Shown: in pieces, positions 45,558 to 54,973 of the stretch
Layout of the letters: every line of letters begins with the position of its first letter
Position numbering within the stretch: the first letter of the stretch is position 1
Assembly: GCA_963837365.1 (NCBI GenBank)
Contig: CAWIMW010000002.1
Span: 1,302,001 to 1,366,000 of the forward strand
DNA: 64,000 nucleotides
From: CAWBXL01 sp963837365
GTDB lineage: Bacteria > Acidobacteriota > Terriglobia > Terriglobales > Acidobacteriaceae
Direction of reading: 5' to 3'
Notes under the pieces: model-generated
Seen by the model: the letters and a program-made list of their open reading frames with translations, nothing else
Told to the model about the DNA's origin: nothing
Database searches by the model: none
Position numbers and translations under genes: made by a program

Positions 45558-46974
45558 CCCTCTCGGGCCGCAAAGAATCGGACAGTCAAAACCTAAAAAA
45601 GTCCGGCTTCTTTATGCGCGCAAGGTAAGCCTGTTTTCGTTTCTGGTCGCGCTGCCGGGAATTCTGGTCAGCACCATCTTTATTTGGCAGCAATCCTGGA
45701 GTATTCAATCCAAGCTGGGCCTGCTGGCCGTCATCTTGATCGCCTGGGGCCTGCTGGCGATGACATTACAGGAAAACGCCACTCGTCCTCTGCAAACTTT
45801 GGCTAACGTGGTGGCTGCTCTGCGGGAGGAGGATTATTCCTTTCGCGCACGAAACGCGGTTCCCGAAGATGCCCTAGGAGAGCTTTCGCTGGAAGTAAAC
45901 GCTTTGGCGGATATGCTTTCCGACCAGCGGACGCGCGCGATCGAAGCCACCGCGTTATTACGGAGAGTGGTGGAAGAGATCGATGTTCCTATTTATGCCT
46001 TTGATCCTCGACAGACTCTGCAACTGGTAAACTCCGCCGGCGAAAAACTTTTGGAGACCCCCTCCGTACGTCTGATGGGGCGCACCGCGCAAGAGATTGG
46101 TTTACAGGCTTTTCTTGCGGCGCCAAATGAGAGCCTGGTTCCGCTGCCTGGTAACGCGCAGATCCGCTGGCTGGTACGCCGCAGTACATTCCGCCAGAAA
46201 GGAGTTCCCCACACTTTGCTGGTGCTTTCCGACGTGAGCCGCGCGTTACGGGAGGAAGAACGAAGTGCCTGGCAGCGCCTGGTGCGTGTGCTCGGACACG
46301 AATTGAACAATTCACTGGCTCCCATCAAATCAATTGCAGGAAGTCTTCATACACGCATCACGCGCGCCGCGATAAGTGCAGATGAAAAACAGGACTTCGG
46401 CCGCGGCCTGGAAATCATCGAGACCCGCGCTGACTCACTGAACCGGTTCCTCCAGGCCTACCGCCAACTCGCACAAATGCCGTCGCCGGTGTTGCGGCAG
46501 TGTCCGCTGCCCGCGCTGGTAACCAGGGTCGCGGCGCTGGAGACGCGCCTTGAGATCATGATCGTCGCCGGACCGAATGTCGCGATCATGGCCGACTCGG
46601 ACCAGCTCGAGCAGATGCTAATCAATATTGTGCGAAATGCCGCCGAGGCCGCCATGGAAAAAGCCCATGGGAACGGAAAGAAATCCGCTGCTCCTGAAGT
46701 TGCCGTTGGCTGGCAGATTACCGAGGATGAAGTAATTCTCACCGTCGAAGACAACGGCCCGGGCTTGCTCAATCCTGCAAACGCGTTCGTCCCTTTCTAC
46801 ACCACCAAGCCGACCGGCAGTGGAATTGGCCTAGTACTGTCGCGAGAGATTGTCGAGGCCCACGGAGGTTCCATTGAGCTATCAAACCGTGAGAACCAAC
46901 GTGGCTGCAAGGTCAGGATAGTCTTGCCCCGCATGACGGAAGACCTTTTGCTGTCTGAGATTCGAAGTGTTTGA
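45547..46974 (+). CDS. Membrane sensor histidine kinase (NtrY-like)
   Basis: A 475-residue kinase, partner of the preceding regulator, whose last codons it overlaps by 11 bases. Two membrane helices (about 29-47 and 56-74) are separated by a very short periplasmic loop, so the sensor may read the membrane or cytoplasm rather than the periplasm. A HAMP-like linker follows, then a PAS domain (about 135-235), the phospho-accepting His251 in RVLGHELNNSLAPIKSI, an N-box (NIVRNAAEAA), and G-boxes DNGPG and GSGIGLVLSREIVEAHGG. ATG 45547 is preferred over the 45517 TTG. Confidence 0.93.
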   Translation: MGSSPLGPQRIGQSKPKKVRLLYARKVSLFSFLVALPGILVSTIFIWQQSWSIQSKLGLLAVILIAWGLLAMTLQENATRPLQTLANVVAALREEDYSFRARNAVPEDALGELSLEVNALADMLSDQRTRAIEATALLRRVVEEIDVPIYAFDPRQTLQLVNSAGEKLLETPSVRLMGRTAQEIGLQAFLAAPNESLVPLPGNAQIRWLVRRSTFRQKGVPHTLLVLSDVSRALREEERSAWQRLVRVLGHELNNSLAPIKSIAGSLHTRITRAAISADEKQDFGRGLEIIETRADSLNRFLQAYRQLAQMPSPVLRQCPLPALVTRVAALETRLEIMIVAGPNVAIMADSDQLEQMLINIVRNAAEAAMEKAHGNGKKSAAPEVAVGWQITEDEVILTVEDNGPGLLNPANAFVPFYTTKPTGSGIGLVLSREIVEAHGGSIELSNRENQRGCKVRIVLPRMTEDLLLSEIRSV

Positions 46975-46988
46975 GTTAGGAACCCAAT

Positions 46989-47576
46989 CTATTTCGACAA
47001 TACCGCCAGGGCTTCCCTGAATATCGTTTCGAATGATGCTTTCACATCATTTCTTGAAGCGACAGCTAAGGCCTTCTCCGCCATGGGCCGCTGGTAGCCA
47101 AGGTTGACCAGCGCGGACAAAACATCCTCCTCGACCGGGTTTGTCGCTGGTATTGCTGTCACGTCGGATGCACCCTTCGGCAATTTGTCGCGCAGCTCCA
47201 GCACCATCCGCTCGGCAGTCTTTTTCCCAATACCGGGGATGCGTGTAAGTTTTGCTATGTCGTTTCCGCGGATTGCCCCTGTCATCTCATCTACTGCCAT
47301 GCCACTCAGGATGGTGATTGCCAGTTTCGGGCCAATACCGCTGACCGTGATCAGTTTCTCGAACAGTCCTTTTTCACCTGGGCGAAGAAAGCCATAGAGG
47401 GCAATCAGGTCTTCGCGCACATGGGTATAGATGTGCAGTGCCACTTCGCTGCCCGGCGCCGGGAGATCGGAAAAAGTGGGTACGCTGATGGCGACGTCGT
47501 ACCCGACGCCGCCGGTTTCAACGATGGCCTGATTCGGGTGCTTGGCCAGAAGCTTTCCGCGGAGGTGGGCAATCAT
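46989..47576 (-). CDS. ruvA: Holliday junction DNA helicase subunit RuvA
   Basis: A 195-residue protein that binds four-way junctions and recruits RuvB. The start MIAHLRGKLL is the family N-terminus; the oligomerisation domain is followed by helix-hairpin-helix motifs (VSGIGPKLAITILSG and IPGIGKKTAERMVLELRDKL) and a C-terminal RuvB-binding domain (VLSALVNLGYQRPMAEKAL). The frame extends seven codons further to a rare start, but the ATG at 47576 is canonical. It is convergent with the histidine kinase gene, with 14 bases between. Confidence 0.96.
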   Translation of the reverse strand: MIAHLRGKLLAKHPNQAIVETGGVGYDVAISVPTFSDLPAPGSEVALHIYTHVREDLIALYGFLRPGEKGLFEKLITVSGIGPKLAITILSGMAVDEMTGAIRGNDIAKLTRIPGIGKKTAERMVLELRDKLPKGASDVTAIPATNPVEEDVLSALVNLGYQRPMAEKALAVASRNDVKASFETIFREALAVLSK

Positions 47577-47602
47577 GCTGCGGACATTGTAGACCACATG
47601 GT

Positions 47603-47622
47603 GACAGCCGCCCTCGGCTGTC
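47603..47622. repeat. Perfect 8-bp palindrome with 4-nt loop
   Basis: GACAGCCG (47603-47610) and CGGCTGTC (47615-47622) with a CCCT loop, 27 bp upstream of ruvA. Same format as the palindrome at 1069-1090. Placement between the DUF5916 gene and ruvA could attenuate or protect the shared transcript. Confidence 0.55.
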
Positions 47623-47633
47623 CTGTTCCGAAT

Positions 47634-49967
47634 TTAAAACCGAAACAAGTAGGACACCTTCACAAAAAACTGCCGGCTGTCATTCATGAAAGAGTTCCGT
47701 GTAGTCGCAATCCCACCGGTGATGGGGTCAACGTTTAATCCGCGATCAAGATTCTGTAGATCGCTGTTGTATCCCACATAGATTGCGGTCCCAGGATGAA
47801 CAAGGTAGGTAATCAAGAAATCCGCGTTGAATTGTTTGCTGGTTTGCAGAAATGTCAGGTTACGGTTGGTCAGGGTGGCATTGTATTGCAGGATCAGGCG
47901 CAGTGAGAGCGGCTGGTTGAACTGCCAGTTCCATTTGCTGCGGATGATGTGGTCGTTGAACACGGCGGCGCCTGTGTCGCGGTCACGGATGCGGTCGAAC
48001 AGATAGGTATTGTCTATTTTCAACGACTTGGTGGGCCGGATAGTGGCGGAAAGGCTGCCCACATCGTTATGTGCCAGTACAGGGACTTGATCGATAGGAA
48101 CGAAATTGATTTCATCGCCGAACTGGTAAAAGGCCTGCAATGTCAGCTTGCGGAAATACGCACTGCTGAGGCTGATTGCACTATAGTGTTCCGGGTAATC
48201 CTGGTTTTGCGTAAGTGAGCCAAAATCTGATGGCCGCAGTCGTTCGTGCAAAATTGTATACGGATAAATAAACGCAAACGTCTGGCCCTTAAGATTCGCC
48301 ACGAAAACCGGGCTGCAATAGGAATCGAGCCGGGTGCCGTCGTGCGACCAAACGAAGTCCGTATACAGGGACGGCCCCCAGGCCACCACCGGTCCACTCT
48401 CGGGATGGAACCGGTAGTCCAGATTGTTGCGGACATCACGGATGTCCACGCGGTTCACAAAACCGGACTCAGCTGCGAACCCAGGGCTGATGTCGCTGTA
48501 GTTCGCATCGTAGTTCAGATTGGTCCCGCTGTAAGTGGCCTCAGCCTTATATGCTGAGCCCGCCCGGTAGGTCCCATCGGAGAAACGTGTGGAGCTGGTA
48601 ACTCCCTGAAACAAGCTGGTCCAGTTGCGATTGAACTTGATACGCGCGTCAGCACCGCCCACGCGGTTGAATTCGCCGTCGGAGAGAAATTCCCGATCGG
48701 TGTAGACAGCCCCGATGCTGGATTGGCTTAATATGTCACGGCTGACGCGGCCAATGAAAAACGCAGCGCGGTCACCGGCCACGGGATCGTTACCAGGAAC
48801 GCTTTTCCCCGGCCCGCGGTCGTCAATGGCGAGTACGCCGATCGAATACGGCCCGGTTTTGCCGGTAAGCCTGGCACCGAACTGCGGATCGCCGATGCGG
48901 CGGGTAAAGAAAAGATCAATGGGGGTCTTGAAGAAGTCGGCATTTTCCAGGAAGAACGGCCGCTTCTCGGGGAAGAACACTTCAAACCTCTGATTCACAG
49001 TGATCTGCGGCTCATCGGACTCCACCTGACTGAAGTCAGGGTTGGCGGTGACATCGAGCACAAAGTTATCGTGCAAAATGAATTTGGAATCGAGCCCTCC
49101 GCGGAACTCCGCAGTCCCGTTATCGAAGGCAGGGATGGGATTGCGCGTGTCCAACGCGTGGAAAGACCGCAACACGCCGTAGGGATTGAGCTGGATATTG
49201 CGCCCGGGAGAAATTTTTTCCACCCCCTTGGCTGTTGCCGCCTGGTTAAGTCGGCCTTCAATTCTGCGCGAGATTTGCGGCCAGAAGTCATCCTCGTTTT
49301 CCCGCAAAATCCCCCGGTAAAGGACCAGCCCCCATTCCTGCCGGTACGCGGGCGAAAACCTGAGGCTTTTAAAAGGAATGGATATCAATACCACATAGCC
49401 CTGGCTGGTGACTTTGCCCTTTGAGTCCCAAACCGTATCGAACGACGAATCAAAGTTCGATAAATTTCCGCTGCTGTCTTCGTGGGGGACCTCGGTCCAG
49501 ATTGCGTCCCATTGCACGCCCAAAGGCGTTGTCTGGAAAACGTAAGCGCGGCGGCGGTCGTGGAACGTGTCCACGATAATTTCAACTGTGTCGTCATCGA
49601 AAATGTCCTCCCGGCGGGACATACGCGCGCGCACTTTGCCGGGCTCGTCGAAGCAAACAAATACCGCGTACAGATTCTTGTTGTCATACCCGAGATAGGC
49701 CTCGGTCGGCTCTGAAGCTGGAGCGCCATCATGCGGATTGCGCTGCACAAACCCAGTTACCTTCTTCATTTGCAACGCTGTCTCTCCCTCCGGATGCATG
49801 CTGAGGAAGCTGTCCAGCGTGGGGGGGTGACTCAACCGGGGAATGATCACCGTGGGCGGTGGTTCGAAATCGCCACTGGGAGGGGGAACCATTCGGGCAT
49901 AACAAGCACCCGAATAGAAAAGTACAGCCAGAACAATGTATTTATAAAGCAGGCAGGGCCGCCTCAA
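47634..49967 (-). CDS. Outer-membrane beta-barrel protein with CBM9-like N-terminus (DUF5916), copy A
   Basis: A 777-residue protein. A signal peptide (YKYIVLAVLFYSGACYARM) precedes a carbohydrate-binding-family-9-like beta-sandwich (about 45-230, with AYLGYDNKNLYAVFVCFDEP). The DUF5916 barrel follows, with the hallmark NPDFSQVESDEPQITVNQRF and FFPEKRPFFLENADFF, and the protein ends FFVKVSYLFRF, with the terminal Phe typical of outer-membrane barrels. Ligand and role are unknown in the family. It is paralogous to the gene at 50125 with which it is in tandem. Confidence 0.85.
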   Translation of the reverse strand: MRRPCLLYKYIVLAVLFYSGACYARMVPPPSGDFEPPPTVIIPRLSHPPTLDSFLSMHPEGETALQMKKVTGFVQRNPHDGAPASEPTEAYLGYDNKNLYAVFVCFDEPGKVRARMSRREDIFDDDTVEIIVDTFHDRRRAYVFQTTPLGVQWDAIWTEVPHEDSSGNLSNFDSSFDTVWDSKGKVTSQGYVVLISIPFKSLRFSPAYRQEWGLVLYRGILRENEDDFWPQISRRIEGRLNQAATAKGVEKISPGRNIQLNPYGVLRSFHALDTRNPIPAFDNGTAEFRGGLDSKFILHDNFVLDVTANPDFSQVESDEPQITVNQRFEVFFPEKRPFFLENADFFKTPIDLFFTRRIGDPQFGARLTGKTGPYSIGVLAIDDRGPGKSVPGNDPVAGDRAAFFIGRVSRDILSQSSIGAVYTDREFLSDGEFNRVGGADARIKFNRNWTSLFQGVTSSTRFSDGTYRAGSAYKAEATYSGTNLNYDANYSDISPGFAAESGFVNRVDIRDVRNNLDYRFHPESGPVVAWGPSLYTDFVWSHDGTRLDSYCSPVFVANLKGQTFAFIYPYTILHERLRPSDFGSLTQNQDYPEHYSAISLSSAYFRKLTLQAFYQFGDEINFVPIDQVPVLAHNDVGSLSATIRPTKSLKIDNTYLFDRIRDRDTGAAVFNDHIIRSKWNWQFNQPLSLRLILQYNATLTNRNLTFLQTSKQFNADFLITYLVHPGTAIYVGYNSDLQNLDRGLNVDPITGGIATTRNSFMNDSRQFFVKVSYLFRF

Positions 49968-50124
49968 AAAGTTGGTTTGCTTCTGGCGCTATATTCTCGA
50001 GAAAGATACACCAAGCGGCCCCCATTGATAACAAAGACTTTGGGTTTAGTTCGGAATTCGTAAATTGGCGCTAAGTTAATAGAGCATCGGGGTTAGCTGG
50101 GCAGGCCCCACGCAGCTGAAAGCC

Positions 50125-52536
50125 TTATAACTGGAACAGGTAGGAGAGCTTCACGAAGAATTGGCGGCCATCGTTGATGAAGTGGTTGGGGCTTCGAGTC
50201 AGATTGCCGTCGGGATCGAACTGAAGGTGCGGATCCAGGTTCTGAAGATTGCTGTTGTAGCCCACGTAAAAAGCGGTCCCCGGGTGGAGCAAGTAGGTGA
50301 ACAGGACGTCCATATTGAAGTTCCTGATCGTCTGCAGTGAGGTCAGAGCGGGTAAAGTCGGGTCAGGAGTGTGGTTCGCCAACACTGTGTTGTACTGCCC
50401 GATAACGCGCAACGAAAACTCGCGAGTAAACTGGTAGTTCCACTTGGAACGGATGATGTGGTTGTTGAAGATGGCGTGATCGCCGTGTAGTTCTGCCAGA
50501 CGATTAAGGAAATAGGTGTTCTCCACGGTGAGCCCGTTGACCGGACGCACGGTGAGAAAGAGCTGAGCAAAGCTCGACTTCGCCAACACTGGTGGGCAAA
50601 TGGTAGACAGCCCGCCCCCAGCAAGCAGGCAAGTAGGCGCAGGATCGAAGTTCGTGTCCGTACCGAAGTTCATTTCTCCACCGGCATTCACCATCTTGAA
50701 ATAGCCGAAATCGATGAAAGCACCCACGTGGTGGTGGGCGTAGTCACGATTGGCGGTCAAAGTGCCAAAATCGGTCGGCCGGAGGCGCTCGTGTCCTAGA
50801 TTTGCGTAAAACCCAAGCGCCGTTTGGCGCTGAAAGACCCAGCGATAGTTGGCATTGGCAAACCACTCCAGGCGCGTGCCGCTATGGTCCCAGTTGTTGA
50901 TGGTGAAGAAGCTCGGCCCCTGCCATTGCAGGAATCCGCCCTCCCGCCGAAAGCGAAGTTGTGCAAATTGGCTCAACCGGCGCACGTCCGGGCGGCGGAA
51001 GAACCCCGTGGCGGTTTGGAAGCCAGGAGAAGTGTCCTGATACATCACGTTGTACTCAACATTGCGCGAACTACGCTCCAGATAGAAATTGTAGGCGGGC
51101 CCGGCCTTGTATGTGCCATCCATCAAGCGTGTAGAACTCTCCAGTCCCTGCGCAGTCAGCAGCCACTTGGAGCCGAATTTGAAACGCGCGTCCAGCCCGC
51201 CGACCCGGTTGAAGGCGATGCGGCAGGGGTTGGTGTCGTCGCCATCGTCACACACGGTCACCGGCACGGTGTGCATCTCGCGGTCGGTGTAAATCATTCC
51301 TATCGTTGATCCCTTGCCAATATCGCGATTGATGCGCAGAACACCGAAGTAGGCTTTGGCTCCTGCCAGGGGATCAACCGCCGGCACACTTCTCCCGGGA
51401 GACCTGTCATCGGCCAAGAGTGTCGCGATCGACCATGGGCCAATTTTCCCGGTAAGGCGGACTCCAAAGTCCGGGTCGGCGATGCGCCGCGTGAACACCA
51501 GGTTGATTGGGGTGTCAAAGTAGGAGGAGTTCTCCAGGAAGAACGGGCGTTTCTCGGGAAAAAAGACCTCGAAGCGCTGGTTCACTGTGAGTTGCGGTTC
51601 GTCAGATTCCACCTGGGCGAAGTCGGGGTTCACGGTCGCATCCAGGACCAGAGCGTTTTTCAAGACGATCTTTGTGTCCAGGCCGACGCGCGGCTCCAAG
51701 TGTTTGCCGGTGAAAAATGGGTGACTGGGATCGCGATCATCCAGGCTGCGAAAGGTCCTGCCCGAAACATACGGATTGAACTGAAGGTTGCGCCCCGGGG
51801 CGATCTCTCGCAGGCCGTCGATCTGAGTTTCCTGAGTGAGAAACCCCTGTGTGTTGCTGGTAATTCGCGGATAGAACGCGTATTCGTTGTTGCGCCGAAT
51901 GTCGCGCTCGAAGAAGACACCCCAATCCTGCACCTCGCTGACCGGAAACCGCAGCGAGCGGAAGGGAATCTCGAACCAAACGACATAGCCTTGCCCAGTT
52001 ACCTTCGCGTCAGACCGCCACACCATGTCATAGGCATAGGACGGCTCGTCGCCGTCGTTCCAGATACCATCCTGCTGAACTCCCGCCGGATTCAGGTAAA
52101 AGAAGAGTCCGTGTTTCTGGTCCTTGAAAGTATCGAGCACAAACCCGAACTGATCATCATCGTTGATCAGCTCACGGCGCACCCGCCGGCCGCGGATCCT
52201 GTGAGGTTCGGAGTCAAAGCAGATGCAGACGACATACAAGTTCTTGTCGGTATAGCCAATATAGGCTTCGGTCTTCTGCGAAATGGGAGAGCCGTCATGC
52301 GGATCGCGTTGGATGAAACCATCAATTTTCAGCATCTTGTCGGCAACGGCACCAGAAGGCCGCATGCCTATGAAGTCGTTCAGAGTTGGCCCCGTTTCGA
52401 GGTGGGGAATGTGTAGAGGGTTAAAGTCGGCATGCGTGGGGGGTGTTGCCTGTTCTTGTGCCGAGCCGATCCCAACCAGAATCAGGCAACAGGCCAGACG
52501 AGCACCCACATGACGTATTAGGTTGAGGCAACTCAT
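50125..52536 (-). CDS. Outer-membrane beta-barrel protein with CBM9-like N-terminus (DUF5916), copy B
   Basis: An 803-residue paralogue of copy A, sharing its domain order and motifs such as NPDFAQVESDEPQLTVNQRF, FFPEKRPFFLENSSYF and the terminal FFVKLSYLFQL. The signal peptide is LACCLILVGIGSAQ. It carries an extra Cys-containing loop (VTVCDDGDDTNPCRIAFNRV) that copy A lacks. The two genes are 157 bp apart; that gap shows no gene. Together they separate ruvB from ruvA on the same strand. Confidence 0.85.
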   Translation of the reverse strand: MSCLNLIRHVGARLACCLILVGIGSAQEQATPPTHADFNPLHIPHLETGPTLNDFIGMRPSGAVADKMLKIDGFIQRDPHDGSPISQKTEAYIGYTDKNLYVVCICFDSEPHRIRGRRVRRELINDDDQFGFVLDTFKDQKHGLFFYLNPAGVQQDGIWNDGDEPSYAYDMVWRSDAKVTGQGYVVWFEIPFRSLRFPVSEVQDWGVFFERDIRRNNEYAFYPRITSNTQGFLTQETQIDGLREIAPGRNLQFNPYVSGRTFRSLDDRDPSHPFFTGKHLEPRVGLDTKIVLKNALVLDATVNPDFAQVESDEPQLTVNQRFEVFFPEKRPFFLENSSYFDTPINLVFTRRIADPDFGVRLTGKIGPWSIATLLADDRSPGRSVPAVDPLAGAKAYFGVLRINRDIGKGSTIGMIYTDREMHTVPVTVCDDGDDTNPCRIAFNRVGGLDARFKFGSKWLLTAQGLESSTRLMDGTYKAGPAYNFYLERSSRNVEYNVMYQDTSPGFQTATGFFRRPDVRRLSQFAQLRFRREGGFLQWQGPSFFTINNWDHSGTRLEWFANANYRWVFQRQTALGFYANLGHERLRPTDFGTLTANRDYAHHHVGAFIDFGYFKMVNAGGEMNFGTDTNFDPAPTCLLAGGGLSTICPPVLAKSSFAQLFLTVRPVNGLTVENTYFLNRLAELHGDHAIFNNHIIRSKWNYQFTREFSLRVIGQYNTVLANHTPDPTLPALTSLQTIRNFNMDVLFTYLLHPGTAFYVGYNSNLQNLDPHLQFDPDGNLTRSPNHFINDGRQFFVKLSYLFQL

Positions 52537-52603
52537 TTAGCGCTATGGAAGAACATCTGTTTAGACGGACTTCTCAGAACACCGTTAGGCCGATGGGAAC
52601 ATG

Positions 52604-53629
52604 TTAGAACAACGAGCTTTGGCGCCGGTTGGGGGTGATGCCGAAGTGCTCATAGGCAAGCTGTGTGGCCACCCGGCCCCGTGGCGTACGGTTCAGGAAT
52701 CCGATCTGGATAAGAAAAGGTTCGTAGATTTCTTCAATGGCGTCAGGTTCTTCGGCCAAAGCGGCAGCCAATGTGTTCACGCCCACCGGTCCGCCTTGGT
52801 ACTTTTCGATGATCGTAAGCAGCAGCTTGCGGTCCACCTCATCAAAGCCGTAGCGGTCTACTTCCAGCATTTGCAAGGCAGCTTGAGCGGTAGGAAGGTC
52901 AATCTTGCCCTGGCTGCGAACCTGGGCGTAATCGCGGACCCGCCGCAGCAACCGGTTGGCGATACGCGGCGTGCCGCGCGAGCGGCTGGCGATTTCCAGC
53001 GCGCCTTGCTTGTTGATCTCAACGCCGAGGATTTCCGCCGAGCGCTCGACGATGATCCTCAAATCCTCGTGGCTGTAAAACTCAAGCCGCAGGACAATCC
53101 CAAAGCGCGAACGCAACGGAGATGAAAGGAGTCCCGCACGCGTCGTCGCGCCCACGAACGTAAACGGCTTTACGTCCATGGTATGGGTCCGCGCCGCCGG
53201 CCCTTGACCGATGATAATGTCCAGCTTGTAGTCCTCGAGCGCCGAGTAGAGAAGTTCCTCCAGCGCCGGTTGCAGCCGGTGGACTTCATCAATGAAGAGC
53301 ACCTGCTTGTCGCGGACGTTGGTCAGAATGGCAGTCAGGTCGCCTTTGATCTGGAGCGTTGGGCCGGAGGTCTGCTGGAAGGGAGTTCCCAATTCGTTGG
53401 CGATGATGGTGGCCAAGGTGGTCTTGCCTAGTCCCGGAGGCCCGTAAAGCAGGACGTGATCCAGAGCTTCGCCGCGGGATTTGGCGGCTTCGATGGCTAC
53501 GGCCAGGTTCTCTTTGACTTTGGATTGGCCGATGAATTCCGCCAGCTTTTGAGGGCGGAGCTTTAGCTCGAAAGAGGAATCGTCCTCGACCGGGGCGGCG
53601 GAGACGATGCGCTCGCGGTTGGGGTCAAG
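52604..53629 (-). CDS. ruvB: Holliday junction branch-migration ATPase RuvB (start codon unclear)
   Basis: A RuvB motor protein of about 340 residues. Family-like sequence is continuous from LDPNRERIVSAAPVEDDSSF through FELKLRPQKLAEFIGQSK, Walker A GPPGLGKTT (63-71), Walker B VLFIDEVHRLQP and sensor GATTRAGLLSSPLRSRFG to the winged helix (TPRGRVATQLAYEHFG). No ATG, GTG or TTG is in frame between the upstream stop and the TTG at 53416, which lies just after Walker A and would delete the ATP site. A GTG at 53657 is one frame off. The start is therefore an unusual codon (CTG, ATC) or a frameshift is present. The listed 5' end is approximate. Confidence 0.9.
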   Translation of the reverse strand, partial: LDPNRERIVSAAPVEDDSSFELKLRPQKLAEFIGQSKVKENLAVAIEAAKSRGEALDHVLLYGPPGLGKTTLATIIANELGTPFQQTSGPTLQIKGDLTAILTNVRDKQVLFIDEVHRLQPALEELLYSALEDYKLDIIIGQGPAARTHTMDVKPFTFVGATTRAGLLSSPLRSRFGIVLRLEFYSHEDLRIIVERSAEILGVEINKQGALEIASRSRGTPRIANRLLRRVRDYAQVRSQGKIDLPTAQAALQMLEVDRYGFDEVDRKLLLTIIEKYQGGPVGVNTLAAALAEEPDAIEEIYEPFLIQIGFLNRTPRGRVATQLAYEHFGITPNRRQSSLF

Positions 53630-53719
53630 GTGAGGACGTGTTGCGGAGAGTGGCCACTGGACGGATAGTACCAGTTTGACTTGCTGCTTCCTAGAGAATC
53701 GATTCCGTTTAAGCTGGAC

Positions 53720-54889
53720 TCAGCGACTTGACACGAGCCTTCCTTCCCGAAAATTGAATTGGCGTTCACGACTGTCAGGTAAGGTCACCTGAGTCGAAAC
53801 CACGTTATTGTTGGAATCAACAACATATTTGTAACGATAGACCGAACCATCCGCAAGCCGCTGTTCGACAACTTGCCCGTTCACATATTTGTTTTGGAGA
53901 ATGTATCTTCCACTCCCGTCCATAATAGCGCTCATCAATTCTGTCGGAAAACCTGGGGAATTGAGGAAGCTGTCGTACACAAAGTGGTACAGGACCCTCG
54001 ATGCATTAGAGATTGTTCCCAGGTGGCCGTCAGCAAGGTAAGAATACTTGCGTACATTCCCAGCATCATCGATCGCTTCGATGATCCGATTGAGTCCATC
54101 ATGACCGAAGCGAATCCAATGCCCGGAAGGGGATCTTAACTCAATCAAGTTGCGGGCATCATCGCGACGAAGCTCAATTTCATGTCCTTGGCCGTCTCGT
54201 ATCGCCCAAGCTGCGCCTTGCGCCAAGCTTTTTGTGTTATATGCCTCGGGAAAAACGTAAATGCTTCCATTGGGCAAGTGAAGATCCCAGCCGTTTCCAT
54301 TCCATGAAATTTGCGCTCCATAGAATTCGGATGCTGTCGCATGGTGTTCATAAATAGCATCTGCGTACCCAGTTCCTTTGGAGATTCGCTCAAAATGTAT
54401 GGCTTGTCCGTCTTCGAGCATGAGACGCATATAGGTGTATGGGTATCTTGTGCCGGTTGGACAAATGTCATAAGGATGATTGGCGCCCTGCCCAAAAGCA
54501 TTAACGGTAGCGTCCCAAGCGTTATAAGTTCGCGTGAGCGATAAAGGTAAACTGTCGGCGATAAACAAGTCGGTCTGTCGAAGTACAAAAAGGCCCCGGG
54601 AAAGATTTACCTCGAACTGATTCACCGGAGTGTCGTGACGCACAGATGGTTTCGGTGTTGTGACTGCGCCAGAGAATGTGAATTGCCCGCGCGAAGATTC
54701 GCGCCACGAAATCACGACCGTCGGGACGGATCCATCCCAGTCAGGGACAGGATATTGCGTTGTCAATAATTCAGGTTTTATAGAAGCAGGGTTCGAATGT
54801 GGCTTTCGCCAAAGCACTAAGGAGACCAGAAGCAATGAAAATAGAACTACCCACTTCCAAACCGGCGGATGCCAAAAATTATTCTTCAC
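53720..54889 (-). CDS. N-terminal Rhs/YD-repeat-like protein, membrane-anchored
   Basis: A 389-residue protein. A single membrane anchor (WKWVVLFSLLLVSLVLW, about 12-28) is followed by a segment typical of Rhs N-termini (DUF6531-like: LRQTDLFIADSLPLSLTRTY) and several YD-type repeats (GHWIRFGHDGLNRIIEAIDD, YSYLADGHLGTISN). It stops at NFREGRLVSSR, long before a full Rhs core or toxin tip. It may be an isolated remnant of a large Rhs protein or a small stand-alone member. The region appears richer in A+T than its neighbours, suggesting horizontal origin. Confidence 0.6.
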   Translation of the reverse strand: MKNNFWHPPVWKWVVLFSLLLVSLVLWRKPHSNPASIKPELLTTQYPVPDWDGSVPTVVISWRESSRGQFTFSGAVTTPKPSVRHDTPVNQFEVNLSRGLFVLRQTDLFIADSLPLSLTRTYNAWDATVNAFGQGANHPYDICPTGTRYPYTYMRLMLEDGQAIHFERISKGTGYADAIYEHHATASEFYGAQISWNGNGWDLHLPNGSIYVFPEAYNTKSLAQGAAWAIRDGQGHEIELRRDDARNLIELRSPSGHWIRFGHDGLNRIIEAIDDAGNVRKYSYLADGHLGTISNASRVLYHFVYDSFLNSPGFPTELMSAIMDGSGRYILQNKYVNGQVVEQRLADGSVYRYKYVVDSNNNVVSTQVTLPDSRERQFNFREGRLVSSR

Positions 54890-54939
54890 GACAGATTTAT
54901 ATTTAAATCCTATATCTTCAATGTGTTACTAATGTATTA

Positions 54940-54973
54940 TATAATGCTATAAATTGTTATACACTTGTTGTAT
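54940..54973 (+). promoter_or_regulatory. Probable vapBC promoter and operator
   Basis: A TATAAT box (54940-54945) lies in a very AT-rich stretch, and an inverted repeat ATACA-CTTGT-TGTAT (54959-54973) overlaps the VapB start codon. Toxin-antitoxin operons are commonly autoregulated by their antitoxin at such dyads. A weak -35 (TTCAAT, 54917-54922) is spaced 17 bases upstream. Confidence 0.4.

Noticed and set aside
51592..52416. Long plus-strand open frame (274 codons) opposite DUF5916 copy B
   Set aside because: It is antisense to a well-supported gene and has no ribosome-binding site or recognisable motif.
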